DNA of 64,000 nt from an uncultured Prevotella sp. (GCA_900771975.1 CAAGPV010000068.1:1-64000), one strand, 5' to 3'; counted from the first letter of the stretch, positions 27,138 to 37,274 are shown. The notes: generated from the letters alone by a model not told the origin. Translations and numbers: made by a program.

Positions 27138-28472
27138 CTACTTGGAAAATTCTTTTTCCTGAGCTTTCTCTTTAATGGCTGTCACCGCCAAAGCCCCCAA
27201 TACCAAAAGCAAACCTGCCACTATCATCATATTGCTTTGGTTGGATCCTACAAGGCGAAGAAGAGCACCTCCCAAAAGGGCTGCAACTATCTGAGGGATG
27301 CAGATGGTTCCGTTAAACAGGCCCAGGTAAGCACCCATGTGACCATAACCCTGCAAGGCGTTGGTAACAAAGGTGAATGGCATTGCCAGCATGGCTGCCC
27401 AACCCGCACCAATCATCAGGAATGGAATAAACTGCAAATACTGGTCGTGCAGGAATGGGATCATTGCGAAGCCCACGCCACCAATCAGCAAGCTCACACT
27501 ATAAGCCAGTTTGGTGTTCTTGAACTGAGGAAGAACCACAGCCCAGAGCACGCTGCCCACAGCCTGTACGGCAAAGAGGATGCCTACCCAGTTGCCAGCC
27601 TCCTGGAATTCAGCCGACTTAGGATCGGTGGTATTCCAAACGGTCTCGGCGATGGCTCCTGTAGAATAGTTCCAGAGATAGAGGAAACCAGCCCAACAGA
27701 AGAACTGTACCAATCCCACCTTCCAGAAGGTAGATGGCGCATTCTTCAAGAGCGTAATCCAGTCGGCCTTACCTTCTTCTTCCTTTTCCACATCGCCAGC
27801 TACGCCGTTATATTCAGCATACTGCTGCGGATTCCACTCCTTCACCTTCATCGTGGTGTAGATAACGCAGAGAATCAGGATGGCAGCGCCCACGTAGAAC
27901 GACCAGATAACGGAATCAGGCACCACGCCTTCATCAGCTACATTCTTGATACCCAGGAAGGTAAAGAGGAATGGGAAGATGTATCCAGCCACAGAGCCGG
28001 CATTGCAGAGGAAACTCTGGATAGAGTAAGCCTTCGCCTTCTGCTTCTCGTTCACCATATCGCCCACCAGCATCTTAAACGGCTGCATCGCCATGTTGAT
28101 GCTCGTATCCAGGAACATCAGGGCAATCAAGCCGAAGAGCATGGCTCCGCTCACGGTAAGGCCCAGCGAACCGGCATTTGGAAGCAAACACATTACCAAC
28201 ACCGCAACGGATGCCCCTATAAATAAATAAGGTATACGGCGGCCGAAACGGCACCATGTACGGTCTGACAACGTACCGACAATGGGCTGAACAAGTATGC
28301 CCATCAACGGAGGAAGTATCCAAAAATAGCTTAAGTTGTGGGGGTCTGCGCCCAAAGTAGCAAATATGCGGGAGATATTTGCACTCTGCAGAGCGTATGC
28401 AATCTGTACACCAAAGAACCCAAAGCTAAGGTTCCATAATGCCCAGAAGCCCAAATTAGGTTTTTGTTTCAT
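27138..28472 (-). CDS. MFS sugar transporter (GPH/SLC45-like), probable maltose or maltodextrin importer
   Basis: Inner-membrane carrier of 444 residues with about 12 hydrophobic segments. The N-terminal part has NLSFGFFGVQIAYALQSANISRIF and the loop GTLSDRTWCRFGRRIPY, typical of the sugar:cation symporter group; both are split here to the key stretches GFFGVQIAYALQ and DRTWCRFGRRIPY. Context (27 bases after lacI, directly before malQ) makes maltose, maltodextrin or glucose the likely substrate. In B. thetaiotaomicron the classical sus operon does not carry such a gene, so here the inner-membrane step is encoded within the locus. Confidence 0.88.
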   Translation of the reverse strand: MKQKPNLGFWALWNLSFGFFGVQIAYALQSANISRIFATLGADPHNLSYFWILPPLMGILVQPIVGTLSDRTWCRFGRRIPYLFIGASVAVLVMCLLPNAGSLGLTVSGAMLFGLIALMFLDTSINMAMQPFKMLVGDMVNEKQKAKAYSIQSFLCNAGSVAGYIFPFLFTFLGIKNVADEGVVPDSVIWSFYVGAAILILCVIYTTMKVKEWNPQQYAEYNGVAGDVEKEEEGKADWITLLKNAPSTFWKVGLVQFFCWAGFLYLWNYSTGAIAETVWNTTDPKSAEFQEAGNWVGILFAVQAVGSVLWAVVLPQFKNTKLAYSVSLLIGGVGFAMIPFLHDQYLQFIPFLMIGAGWAAMLAMPFTFVTNALQGYGHMGAYLGLFNGTICIPQIVAALLGGALLRLVGSNQSNMMIVAGLLLVLGALAVTAIKEKAQEKEFSK

Positions 28473-28499
28473 TTTATTTTGTTCGTTTTATTTATTGTT

Positions 28500-29525
28500 T
28501 TATCTTGTTGTTCCACGTATTATCAATCGTGTTCTTACCACTCTTCTCTCCACTTTTCCGTTCGGAACAGAGCCTTCCACCTCGTTAATGAGGATGTTGG
28601 CAGCCTCTTCCCCCACTGTAACGCCTCGTTGTTCCACCGTGGTAAGCATAGGGTCGCACGCAATGGCCCTGTTGCCATTCGTAAATCCACAGATAGAGAT
28701 GTCTTCAGGGACACGGAATCCCATTCTCTTTGCTGTGTAGAGAATACCTATTGCAGTGTCATCGTTCACCGCAAAAAAAGCATCTGGAACTTCTTCCTGC
28801 TGCAACAAGTTTGGCGTAAAAGCCTCAGCATCGGCACGATTGTCACATTCTTTCACCCAATCGGGGTTGGGAGTGAGCCCGTTTTTCAAAAGGGCATCCC
28901 TGTAACCATTATATCGGTTCTTTCCAATCTCCATTGTTAGCTTTGTTCCATAGTAGGCTATTCGGCGACAACCGGTATCTATCAAATGTGAAACAGCCGT
29001 ATAGGCACCCATATAGTCGTCCACAACCACACGGCTTGCTTCAACGCCAGTACAGATACGATCATAGAAAACCAATGGTATACCCATATCGATAAGCCTT
29101 TGGAAATGGTCGTATTTAGTTGTATCCTTAGCTTGCGAGACAATAATGCCACACACCTTGTTTTCAAAAAACGATTGGCATATTTTTACTTCACGTTCAT
29201 ATCGTTCATTGCTTTGCGCCACCATAATGCGGTAACCGCGAACTGTTGCCTCCTCTTCTATACCCGACAAAATGCTCGAAAAATAGAAATGGGTAAACTG
29301 CGGAATGATAACTCCTATGATTTTTGGCGGCTGTATTCGACTTTTGCGCAACTGCTCCGCCAACACGTTTGGGTAGAAATTATGGTCACGGGCATATTGT
29401 TTAATCTGTTCACGCTTCTCTTCGGAAATGCGCGGACTATCTTTCAAAGCCCGAGACACCGTTGCTATAGACACGCCTAAGTCTCGTGCGATGTCCTTCA
29501 TTGTTATGGTTGTAGTATCTCTCAT
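28500..29525 (-). CDS. LacI-family transcriptional regulator of the starch locus
   Basis: DNA-binding regulator of 341 residues. The N-terminal helix-turn-helix is clear: TMKDIARDLGVSIATVSRALKD, with hinge region about residues 50-65 (YPNVLAEQLRKS). The periplasmic-binding-protein-like domain follows (about 68-335) with IGVIIPQFTHFYFSSI and an effector pocket region ending in ICGFTNGNRA. It is the first gene of the minus-strand starch operon and is divergent from susC. The operator-like dyad lies midway between its own and the susC -7 box, so it probably controls both. B. thetaiotaomicron uses the unrelated membrane regulator SusR for this job. Whether it acts as repressor or activator is discussed in the findings. 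Confidence 0.92.
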   Translation of the reverse strand: MRDTTTITMKDIARDLGVSIATVSRALKDSPRISEEKREQIKQYARDHNFYPNVLAEQLRKSRIQPPKIIGVIIPQFTHFYFSSILSGIEEEATVRGYRIMVAQSNERYEREVKICQSFFENKVCGIIVSQAKDTTKYDHFQRLIDMGIPLVFYDRICTGVEASRVVVDDYMGAYTAVSHLIDTGCRRIAYYGTKLTMEIGKNRYNGYRDALLKNGLTPNPDWVKECDNRADAEAFTPNLLQQEEVPDAFFAVNDDTAIGILYTAKRMGFRVPEDISICGFTNGNRAIACDPMLTTVEQRGVTVGEEAANILINEVEGSVPNGKVERRVVRTRLIIRGTTR

Positions 29526-29592
29526 CAGAGTTGAGATTTTAGCTCTTTAAGGTTTCAGTCGTCACTGGCGGCTTTTAGTTATTCTTACGATG

Positions 29593-29600
29593 CAAATTTA
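29593..29600 (-). promoter_or_regulatory. -7 box of the lacI starch operon
   Basis: TAAATTTG on the minus strand, giving a leader of about 55-60 bases before the regulator start codon. No TTG at consensus spacing. The first T is 62.5 bp from the centre of the operator at 29656-29669. Confidence 0.65.
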
Positions 29601-29655
29601 TGCAAAAAGAGGTGATACAACTTCATGCAACAATTTGATTTCTGATTTTTCATTG

Positions 29656-29669
29656 TGCAATCGTTTGCG
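29656..29669. promoter_or_regulatory. LacI-type operator between lacI and susC
   Basis: GCAATCGTTTGC (29657-29668) is a dyad with central CG, 10 of 12 positions symmetric, matching the form of LacI-family operators and the perfect copy before the amylase gene (TGCAAACGTTTGCA). Its centre (29662.5) is exactly the midpoint of the two divergent -7 boxes. Confidence 0.75.
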
Positions 29670-29724
29670 CACGCAAATTACATTTTTTCAAGCAGAAAGA
29701 AGACAACCAACTTACTATTTAACT

Positions 29725-29732
29725 TACTTTTG
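29725..29732 (+). promoter_or_regulatory. -7 box of the susCDEF operon
   Basis: TACTTTTG, 84 bases before the susC start codon. There is no TTG near -33, which suggests the promoter needs an activator. Confidence 0.7.
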
Positions 29733-29816
29733 CATCCGAAAACCCCACTTGATATGGGTCAAGTACCTTAAGCATTATAAAAATAACTAAATAAGTAACT
29801 AACTTAAATAATAAAA

Positions 29817-32800
29817 ATGATGAAGCAGGTAAAATTCAAATTCCCTGTAAAGATGTTGGTTCTATTCTTAGGACTATTTCTTTCAGCCAGTGCCTTTGCA
29901 CAGTCTATCACTGTCAACGGCCACGTAAAGGATGAATCCGGCGAGCCTGTCATTGGCGCTACCATTCGTGTGGATGGCACGAGTACGGGCGCAGTGTCAG
30001 ATCTCGATGGTAATTTCACCCTCAACGTTAATCAAGGTGCCCCACTGACTATCTCTTATGTAGGATATGTCACAGAGCAAGTAAAAGCTGCAAAAAGCTT
30101 AGTCGTAACCCTTCGCACCGACTCCAAATCGTTGGAAGACGTTGTTGTCATCGGTTACGGTCGTGCAAAAAAAGAAGATTTAACGGGTTCTGTAACAGCC
30201 ATCAACCCCGATGCCCTGTCTAAAGGTATTACAAACAATGCCTCAGATATGTTGGTAGGAAAGGTTGCCGGTGTGGATGTTCAGACTGCAGGAGGAACTC
30301 CTGGTGCTGGAGCGCAAATCCGAATCCGTGGTGGTGCTTCGCTTTCAGCAAGCAACGACCCTCTCTACGTTATTGACGGACTGGTCATTGACAACAACAC
30401 TGCTAAGGGTATGAGTAACATTTTGGCTATGATCAACCCTAACGACATTGAGACTTTCACCGTATTAAAGGACGCTTCAGCAACCGCCATCTACGGTTCA
30501 CGTGCATCAAACGGTGTCATCATCATCACAACAAAGAAAGGCCGTAAAGGTTCAAAGCCTACTTTCAGCTACAATGGAGACGTTACCGTTTCTACCATTC
30601 AGAAGAAATATAAGGTTCTTAACGCTGCTCAATACAAGGACTTGATTAGTTCTGTTGACGGCCTTGACGCCTCTTTGCTGGGCAATGCCGACACCGATTG
30701 GCAAGATCAAGTGCTTCGTACATCTGTATCTACCAACCATAGCATCAGTATGCAAGGCGGAACAAAGAACATGCCCTACCGTGTCAGTGCAGGATACAAT
30801 ATCTCCAATGGTATCGTCAAGACGAGTTGGATGCGTCGTTTCAACGCAAGCGTCAACCTTGCGCCTTCTTTCTTGAACAACCACTTGAACTTTAACATCA
30901 CAGCCAAGTACATGTATGAGAAAGACCGCTATGCCGATGCAGGTGGAGCCATTGGTGCTGCGCTCAGTATGAACCCTACCCAACCCGTTTATGGAGAAGG
31001 TGACAACTACAAATTCACCGGCGGCTACTATCAAGACCTTATCAATGCAAGTTTCAGCGATCCTTCCTGGACCAAGACAACCAATAGCAACGCTACCCAA
31101 AACCCTGTTGCTTTGCTCAACAACAAATACTGTTTGGCCAATGCCAACGACTTCAGCGGCAACGTAGAAGTTGACTATAAGATTCACGGATTTGAAGACT
31201 TGCACATCCACGCAAGCCTCGGTGCACAATACACAGCCACCAATCAGCACGATGATAATTCTATCTACTCTTATTCCAACAACTACTATGGTTGGAACGG
31301 TATGACTTATTACTGGAAATACAATATTGTCGGCAACGTTTATGCCCAGTATGCACACACCTTTGGCGTACATGGCATCGACATTATGGCAGGTGCCGAG
31401 GATAGCCACTACCACCGTAGCGGATACGACGAAGGACAAGGCACCGACTACTTTACAGGTGCTGCCAAAGATCCAGCCCTTCGTTCAGAGAAAGAATGGG
31501 CGACACACAACTCTTTGGTTTCATACTTTGGGCGTTTCAACTATAACCTCCTCGACCGTTACTTGTTGACTGCAACTTTCCGTGCCGATGGTTCTTCTCG
31601 CTTTGCCGACGGCCACAAGTGGGGTTACTTCCCATCAGCTGCCTTCGCCTGGAAAATCAACAACGAGCCATTCATGAAGAATCTCACATGGCTGAACGAC
31701 TTCAAGCTCCGTTTGGGTTGGGGTAAGACTGGTCAGCAGAACGGTATTGACGACTTCTACTACGCTCCTCTTTACGTTCGTGGCGACCAATATTCAATGT
31801 ATCCATTCGGTGATACCTACAATTACACCACTCGTCCGAACAAGTATAATTCAAACCTGACATGGGAAAAGACAACAACTTGGAATGCCGGTATCGATTT
31901 CGCAGCCTTGAACAACCGCTTCACAGTTGCATTAGACGGCTACCTCCGCAACACCAGCGACTTGCTATCAACAGTTTCTGTACCTGCAGGTACAACCTTC
32001 GGCGATGAACTTTTAAAGAACATCGGTTCTCTTCGCAACTATGGTTTAGAGTTGAGTTTCGACGTTAAACCGGTTGTAACGAAAGACTTCACATGGGATT
32101 TGACTTATAATGTCGGTTGGAACCACAACGAAATCACCAAACTTGAGGCCGGTGCACAAGACTGGGTTTGGGTAAAGAACAAGATTTCTCGCGGTAACAA
32201 CGCCTACGTTCAGAAAAACAAAGTAGGCGAGCCTGTCAACTCATTCTTTGTTTTCCAACAGGTTTATGACGAGAACGGCAAACCTATCGAAGGTTGTTAT
32301 GTAGACCGTAACGGCGATGGAAAAATCAACAACGACGACCGTTACTACTATAAAGATCCTGCTCCAGATGTTATCATGGGTCTTACCACCAAGTTCATCT
32401 ACAAGAACTGGGACCTCAGTGCTGCCTTCCACGCATCTTTCAACAACTATGTTTACTACGACTTCCTGGCCAACCATGCCACAATAAGTACATCTGGTTT
32501 GTATAGCAATAGCGCTTTCCGCAACACTACCCCAGAGGCCATTGCCCTTGGATTTACCGGAACGACCACCAACCAGAATGCATTCAGCGACTACTTCGTA
32601 CGTAACGCTTCTTATCTGAAGTGTACCAACATCACATTGGGCTACACTTTCCCAGCCTTACTCAAGTATGCTGGACAGGAATACTTCTCCGGACGCGTCT
32701 TCTTCACCGTCCAAAACCCATTCATCATCTCCAAGTATAAAGGTATCGACCCAGAGGTTTCAAACGGTATAGACCGCGAACTATATCCACGTCCTATGAG

Positions 32801-32831
32801 TTTCCAACTTGGTTTGAATCTTAACTTCTAA
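29817..32831 (+). CDS. susC: SusC-like TonB-dependent starch oligosaccharide transporter
   Basis: Outer-membrane transporter for maltooligosaccharides, working as the barrel beneath the SusD lid. A signal peptide ends at ASAFAQ. A carboxypeptidase-regulatory-like domain is at about 30-105 (GHVKDESGEPVIGATI). A TonB-box region and plug follow (about 110-235), with the SusC-family pattern ending GSRASNGVIIITTKKG. The barrel runs to the C-terminal LGLNLNF. At 1004 residues it is a normal length. Two adjacent ATG codons (29817, 29820) are both possible starts. It is the first gene of susCDEF, divergent from lacI, with 20 bases to susD. Confidence 0.96.
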   Translation: MMKQVKFKFPVKMLVLFLGLFLSASAFAQSITVNGHVKDESGEPVIGATIRVDGTSTGAVSDLDGNFTLNVNQGAPLTISYVGYVTEQVKAAKSLVVTLRTDSKSLEDVVVIGYGRAKKEDLTGSVTAINPDALSKGITNNASDMLVGKVAGVDVQTAGGTPGAGAQIRIRGGASLSASNDPLYVIDGLVIDNNTAKGMSNILAMINPNDIETFTVLKDASATAIYGSRASNGVIIITTKKGRKGSKPTFSYNGDVTVSTIQKKYKVLNAAQYKDLISSVDGLDASLLGNADTDWQDQVLRTSVSTNHSISMQGGTKNMPYRVSAGYNISNGIVKTSWMRRFNASVNLAPSFLNNHLNFNITAKYMYEKDRYADAGGAIGAALSMNPTQPVYGEGDNYKFTGGYYQDLINASFSDPSWTKTTNSNATQNPVALLNNKYCLANANDFSGNVEVDYKIHGFEDLHIHASLGAQYTATNQHDDNSIYSYSNNYYGWNGMTYYWKYNIVGNVYAQYAHTFGVHGIDIMAGAEDSHYHRSGYDEGQGTDYFTGAAKDPALRSEKEWATHNSLVSYFGRFNYNLLDRYLLTATFRADGSSRFADGHKWGYFPSAAFAWKINNEPFMKNLTWLNDFKLRLGWGKTGQQNGIDDFYYAPLYVRGDQYSMYPFGDTYNYTTRPNKYNSNLTWEKTTTWNAGIDFAALNNRFTVALDGYLRNTSDLLSTVSVPAGTTFGDELLKNIGSLRNYGLELSFDVKPVVTKDFTWDLTYNVGWNHNEITKLEAGAQDWVWVKNKISRGNNAYVQKNKVGEPVNSFFVFQQVYDENGKPIEGCYVDRNGDGKINNDDRYYYKDPAPDVIMGLTTKFIYKNWDLSAAFHASFNNYVYYDFLANHATISTSGLYSNSAFRNTTPEAIALGFTGTTTNQNAFSDYFVRNASYLKCTNITLGYTFPALLKYAGQEYFSGRVFFTVQNPFIISKYKGIDPEVSNGIDRELYPRPMSFQLGLNLNF

Positions 32832-32851
32832 TTATCAAACGGATATCAATC

Positions 32852-34546
32852 ATGAAACATATCATATTTAAGACTGCGGCGATTGCGTTTCTTGCTTTAG
32901 GAATGGCGTCTTGCTCCGACGACTTGAACATCTCGTCCATCGATCCACAGTCAAGTCCATCCTACGATGTAAAAGAATTGCTGGCTAAGCAATATAGCAC
33001 TTTAGGCGTAACCGGACAGAAAGGTCCTGATGGAAAAGCCGACCTTAGTTGCGATGAAGGTGAAAGCGGTTTCTACCGTACCGTATTCAACCTTGAAGAG
33101 CTCAGCACGGACGAAGCGCTTTGGGCATGGCAAACCGACCCGGACATAAGTCCTATCTCATTCATGAGTTGGAACAAAAGTTCTTCACGTGTGAATTGGG
33201 CCTACCAGCGCCTTACCTTTGACGTGACACTCTACAACCAGTTCATCTCTGAACAAACCGGGAAACAGGATGATTCTGTAATTGCTGAGGTTCGTTTCCT
33301 CCGTGCATTACACTACACCTACTTCCTCGACTTGTTCCACAAAGCGCCTTTCAAAGACAGCTTCGACGGTGAATTGCCAGTAGAAAAATCAGGAAAAGAC
33401 CTTTATGATTGGATTGACAACGAGTTGACCGACATAGAAAGCAAACTTCCCGATGTAGGTACCTACAACACAAGCAAGGACTTTGGCCGTGCTGACCGCG
33501 GTGCAGCATACGCTCTCCATGCACGTTTGGCCCTCAACTCAAGCGTTTATACCGATGGTGCAGTCAAAGACTATGCAAAAGCAAAGGACTATTGCGACAA
33601 GATTATCAATAGCGGTGCTTACGCACTTTGCAAGGAAAAGAAGGGTGGTTTCTCTGGTTATGCACAAGTGTTCATGGGCGACAACGATGTGAACCCTGCA
33701 GCAATGAAAGAAATCATCTTCCCTATTCGCCAGGATGGAGCCAAGACCAAGCAATATGGTGGTGCCACCTACCTTGTCAGCTCCTGCCGTATAGCCGGAA
33801 TGCCTTACGGAAACACCACCGAATACTGGAGTTGTAACTTCGCCCGTCAGAACCTTGTTGAGAAGTTCTTCCCCAAACTTGACATTCCAATGGTAAAACA
33901 GGACGACTATGACGCTTACCTTAAAGCACACGGATGGACCAAAGATAGCCTGACTGAAGAGCGCACCATTGCCATGGACAGCGCTTGCGGTGGAAGCACA
34001 AAGCAAATCATTGCCAAAGCAGGTGACGACCGTGCCATGTTCTATATGGGCTCAGGTGGCGGCGTACGCACACTCAACCCAGGCAAGCAGATTACCGGTT
34101 TCCTCAACGGAGCTTCTATCGTAAAGTGGTCTAACCAGCGTTCAGACGGTTCAGCCCGTCACGACGACAAATTCTCTGATGTGGACATACCTTTGTTCCG
34201 CTTGGGTGAGATTTACTTAACTCGTGCAGAAGCAGAGTATCGCCTCGGACAGAAAGATGCAGCTTTGGCTGACTTGAACGTTTTGCAAGACCGTGCTCAT
34301 AGCACACTTTCAACTTCTATTGATGACAACATCCTCATCAACGAATGGTGCAAAGAGTTCTATATGGAAGGACGTCGCCGCAGCGACCTTGTACGCTTCG
34401 GTCTCTATACAGGCAGCAAATACCTTTGGAGCTTCAAGGGTGGCGTTCCTAACGGTACGGGTATTGACCCGATGTACAACATCTATCCAATTCCTGACAA
34501 TGATATTTCCGGCAATCCCAACATGCACCAAAACCCTGGGTATTGA
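32852..34546 (+). CDS. susD: SusD-like starch-binding outer-membrane lipoprotein
   Basis: Surface lipoprotein that captures starch and caps SusC. The lipobox is LGMASC followed by SDDLN. The mostly helical fold with TPR-like repeats is suggested by stretches such as EVRFLRALHYTYFLDLFHKAPF (key part RALHYTYFLDLF) and, near the C-terminus, LGEIYLTRAEAEYRLG and EFYMEGRRRSDLVRFG, both standard SusD-family motifs. 564 residues, similar to B. thetaiotaomicron SusD. It follows susC by 20 bases and precedes susE by 42. Confidence 0.95.
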   Translation: MKHIIFKTAAIAFLALGMASCSDDLNISSIDPQSSPSYDVKELLAKQYSTLGVTGQKGPDGKADLSCDEGESGFYRTVFNLEELSTDEALWAWQTDPDISPISFMSWNKSSSRVNWAYQRLTFDVTLYNQFISEQTGKQDDSVIAEVRFLRALHYTYFLDLFHKAPFKDSFDGELPVEKSGKDLYDWIDNELTDIESKLPDVGTYNTSKDFGRADRGAAYALHARLALNSSVYTDGAVKDYAKAKDYCDKIINSGAYALCKEKKGGFSGYAQVFMGDNDVNPAAMKEIIFPIRQDGAKTKQYGGATYLVSSCRIAGMPYGNTTEYWSCNFARQNLVEKFFPKLDIPMVKQDDYDAYLKAHGWTKDSLTEERTIAMDSACGGSTKQIIAKAGDDRAMFYMGSGGGVRTLNPGKQITGFLNGASIVKWSNQRSDGSARHDDKFSDVDIPLFRLGEIYLTRAEAEYRLGQKDAALADLNVLQDRAHSTLSTSIDDNILINEWCKEFYMEGRRRSDLVRFGLYTGSKYLWSFKGGVPNGTGIDPMYNIYPIPDNDISGNPNMHQNPGY

Positions 34547-34588
34547 TACCTACACCTTATACAATCATAACAAAAGACTATTAAGATT

Positions 34589-35779
34589 ATGAAAAAGATA
34601 TTTAAACTGATGATGCTGCCTGTGATGGTACTTCCATTACTGTTCACTTCCTGTGACACTGACACCGACAGCAATCCTCAACTTGACCTTAGTCACTTGG
34701 CAGATGGCTTTGTGTTGAACGTGCCAGCCACTGCCACCAACAACACTTACGACTTGGGTAACGCAAAGAGCCTTACACTCACCTGCTCACAGCCCAACTA
34801 TGGCGGGGTGCCCTACTCGGTACGCTACTACGTACAGGCATCCATCGACCCAGCCTTTGCAGAAGGCGACACTACTGTCGCTTACAAAGAGCTTTCCACC
34901 TCTTACCGTACGGCAAAGATGGCTGTTGATGCTACAGAACTCAACAACGCACTTGTAGACCTTTACAAAGAAGCCAACCCTGATAGCAACATTCCTGAGA
35001 CAATGCCCGTTTACATCCGTTTGCGTGCCATCATCGACGGAACCGACCTTGGCCAAACTTTCTCTAACGTCATCACCTTGCCTTCTGTGAAAGCTACCTA
35101 TATCGCTCCTAACGCAGAACTTCCAGAGCAACTCTATGTAATAGGTTCTTCTATCCAGACCGCATGGACAAGTTGGAAAGTTGTACCTCCTGTTTATGGC
35201 ATGAAGGGCAACTACTACACAATGGTTTATATCCCTGCAGGCGGACAGTTCAAGTGGGGTACTTACAACGGTGACTGGCGTGGCTACAACCGTCTCCGCA
35301 CCATCAACGACAAAGCAGGTGCCGGCATCTCTGAAGCAGATGGCGACAACCACAACATTGGAGTTGACAACGGCGGATGGTACGTCCTTCACTTTGTAGG
35401 CGAAATCACTCCTGACGGCAAGAACATCCTCTACGACTTGAATATCTATCCTGGAACTGCCTACGTCATGGGAGCCGCTGCCGGTGGTTCATGGACCGAA
35501 GAAGATGCAGCTTGGCAGCTCACAGCTCCAACCGATCAGACAGGTCTTTGGGAATCACCTGCCTTTACGGCAGACGGTGAACTCCGCGCTTATATCAAGA
35601 TCCCAGGCATCGATTGGTGGCGTACAGAGTTCTCTATCTACAAGGGCGAGTGCTACTGGCGTAACTTCGACATCCCTGACAACTGGGCAACAAACGTAGG
35701 TGCCGAATACTCCGTTCAGGTTTCTGCCGGTCAAAAACTCTATGTAAACTTCGACTTGAACACCGCTGAAGTAAAATAA
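34589..35779 (+). CDS. susE: SusE-like starch-binding lipoprotein
   Basis: Surface lipoprotein thought to bind starch. The lipobox LLFTSC is followed by DTDTDSN. An N-terminal SusE-type immunoglobulin-like domain (about 30-165) is followed by two carbohydrate-binding modules: about 175-280 with LYVIGSSIQTAWTSW and about 285-390 with AYVMGAAAGGSW. Tryptophan-rich segments in each module are the likely glucan platforms. 396 residues, close to B. thetaiotaomicron SusE. Position third in the operon supports the name. Confidence 0.88.
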   Translation: MKKIFKLMMLPVMVLPLLFTSCDTDTDSNPQLDLSHLADGFVLNVPATATNNTYDLGNAKSLTLTCSQPNYGGVPYSVRYYVQASIDPAFAEGDTTVAYKELSTSYRTAKMAVDATELNNALVDLYKEANPDSNIPETMPVYIRLRAIIDGTDLGQTFSNVITLPSVKATYIAPNAELPEQLYVIGSSIQTAWTSWKVVPPVYGMKGNYYTMVYIPAGGQFKWGTYNGDWRGYNRLRTINDKAGAGISEADGDNHNIGVDNGGWYVLHFVGEITPDGKNILYDLNIYPGTAYVMGAAAGGSWTEEDAAWQLTAPTDQTGLWESPAFTADGELRAYIKIPGIDWWRTEFSIYKGECYWRNFDIPDNWATNVGAEYSVQVSAGQKLYVNFDLNTAEVK

Positions 35780-35798
35780 CTAAATCTGACAAATAACA

Positions 35799-37274
35799 AT
35801 GAAAAAGCAATTATTATATACCTTAGCAACAGTTGCGAGCCTTGGGCTCGCCAGTTGCAACGGCGACTATACCGATTGGGCAAACCCTCAGACCAATGGT
35901 CCTGAGGAAGCAGCAGCCAAATATGGTGTCACCTTTACTGCCGGTCCTGAAGCCAACGGCTCTATGGCAGACGAAGACGGTACTATCCAACTTGTCACTG
36001 TAAATAGCGACAATGCCGAAATCACGGGTTACACCATCAAGAGTCTCACCATCAACGGTGAAAAAGTAGATGCCTCCATGACAGGCAACAACATTACTGT
36101 CGATGCTACCACCCTTTGCAAGTTGGTAGAAAAACAAAACGACTCTCGTGCAGCAGTGGCCCGCCAGCTGAAAGTGGTATCGACCGTTTCTGCCAACCTT
36201 GCTTCGGGCGATGCCGTAACCATTGACATGGCTGGAGAAACCGAAGGAACATTCACCCCGAATGCCACTCCAGCTATCGATAGCAAAGGTTACTACATGT
36301 TAGGCGATTTCGCCAACGTTGGATGGAACCTCAACACACCCCTTTGGATGACCGACAACGGTGACGGAACATTCACCGCCAATGTCACAACTACCTCAGA
36401 AGGCGACAACTATTTCAAGTTCTATGGCGGTAGCAACTACAGTACAAGTTGGGACGATGCCAACCTTAGCCAGATGGGATGCGAAGTGAACGGTGACAAT
36501 AACCTACATAACTTTGTCGTTTACCAAGGTGACCCAATGTATAGTGAAGTACAAACACCTGTCATTCACGGCAAAGGACAGTTTGAAGTGACACTCGACA
36601 TGAACAATCTCACCTACACTGTCACACGTGCAGAAGGCAAGTACTACATTGTTGGTAGCTTTAACGAATGGAGCGCTGAGACCTGCATCCAGAACATGTT
36701 CTATGCAGAAGGTGGTAACATCTATAGCTACACCGCACAATGGCCTGGTGCTTGGGATTTGAAGATTTGGGATAGCAAGAGCATCGGCAACTGGGACGTT
36801 GCATGGGGAACAGCTGTTGACGGTGACGGAAGCGAAACCGGCTCCCTCATCAACACAGACTCAAAGTCTTTCCAGGCTCCAACCAAGAACGAGTATTACA
36901 CTCTGACCATTAATATGAACACCAATACATATACCTGGACCAAGCTCGACAATCAGAATCCTACGGCTTACACCAGCGTATCGCTTATCGGTGACTTCAA
37001 CGGATGGGGCGGCGACGTCGACCTTACACAGGAAGAAAAGGCTCCTCACAACTGGTACAAACGTGTTACCATCGAAAAAGACGGAGCCTTGAAGTTCCGC
37101 GCCAATCACGATTGGTCAACCAGTTGGGGTGTAGACGATAGCCAAAAAGACACCGCTATCGGCGATCTCTACTATCTCACGCCTGGCACACAAAACATCA
37201 ATGTGCCTGCTGGAACATATGACTTCTATTTGAATGACATTACAGGACGTTGGAACATTGTGGCAGTCAAGTAA
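35799..37274 (+). CDS. susF: SusF-like starch-binding lipoprotein
   Basis: Surface lipoprotein. The lipobox LGLASC is followed by NGDYTDW. After an N-terminal SusE/F-type domain (about 25-155) three binding modules can be placed from repeated starts: YYMLGDFANVGWNLN (about 165), YYIVGSFNEWSAETC (about 280) and VSLIGDFNGWGGD (about 395). The length of 491 residues and three modules match B. thetaiotaomicron SusF. It is the last gene of susCDEF, with a terminator at 37316-37349. Confidence 0.9.
   Translation: MKKQLLYTLATVASLGLASCNGDYTDWANPQTNGPEEAAAKYGVTFTAGPEANGSMADEDGTIQLVTVNSDNAEITGYTIKSLTINGEKVDASMTGNNITVDATTLCKLVEKQNDSRAAVARQLKVVSTVSANLASGDAVTIDMAGETEGTFTPNATPAIDSKGYYMLGDFANVGWNLNTPLWMTDNGDGTFTANVTTTSEGDNYFKFYGGSNYSTSWDDANLSQMGCEVNGDNNLHNFVVYQGDPMYSEVQTPVIHGKGQFEVTLDMNNLTYTVTRAEGKYYIVGSFNEWSAETCIQNMFYAEGGNIYSYTAQWPGAWDLKIWDSKSIGNWDVAWGTAVDGDGSETGSLINTDSKSFQAPTKNEYYTLTINMNTNTYTWTKLDNQNPTAYTSVSLIGDFNGWGGDVDLTQEEKAPHNWYKRVTIEKDGALKFRANHDWSTSWGVDDSQKDTAIGDLYYLTPGTQNINVPAGTYDFYLNDITGRWNIVAVK

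Noticed and set aside
27237..28226. 329-codon open frame antisense to the MFS transporter gene
   Set aside because: Rich in H, Q and charged residues as expected for the complement of a hydrophobic gene; no start context or domain.
30552..31439. 295-codon open frame antisense to susC
   Set aside because: Fully inside a clearly coding susC, with unusual V- and C-rich composition and no motif.
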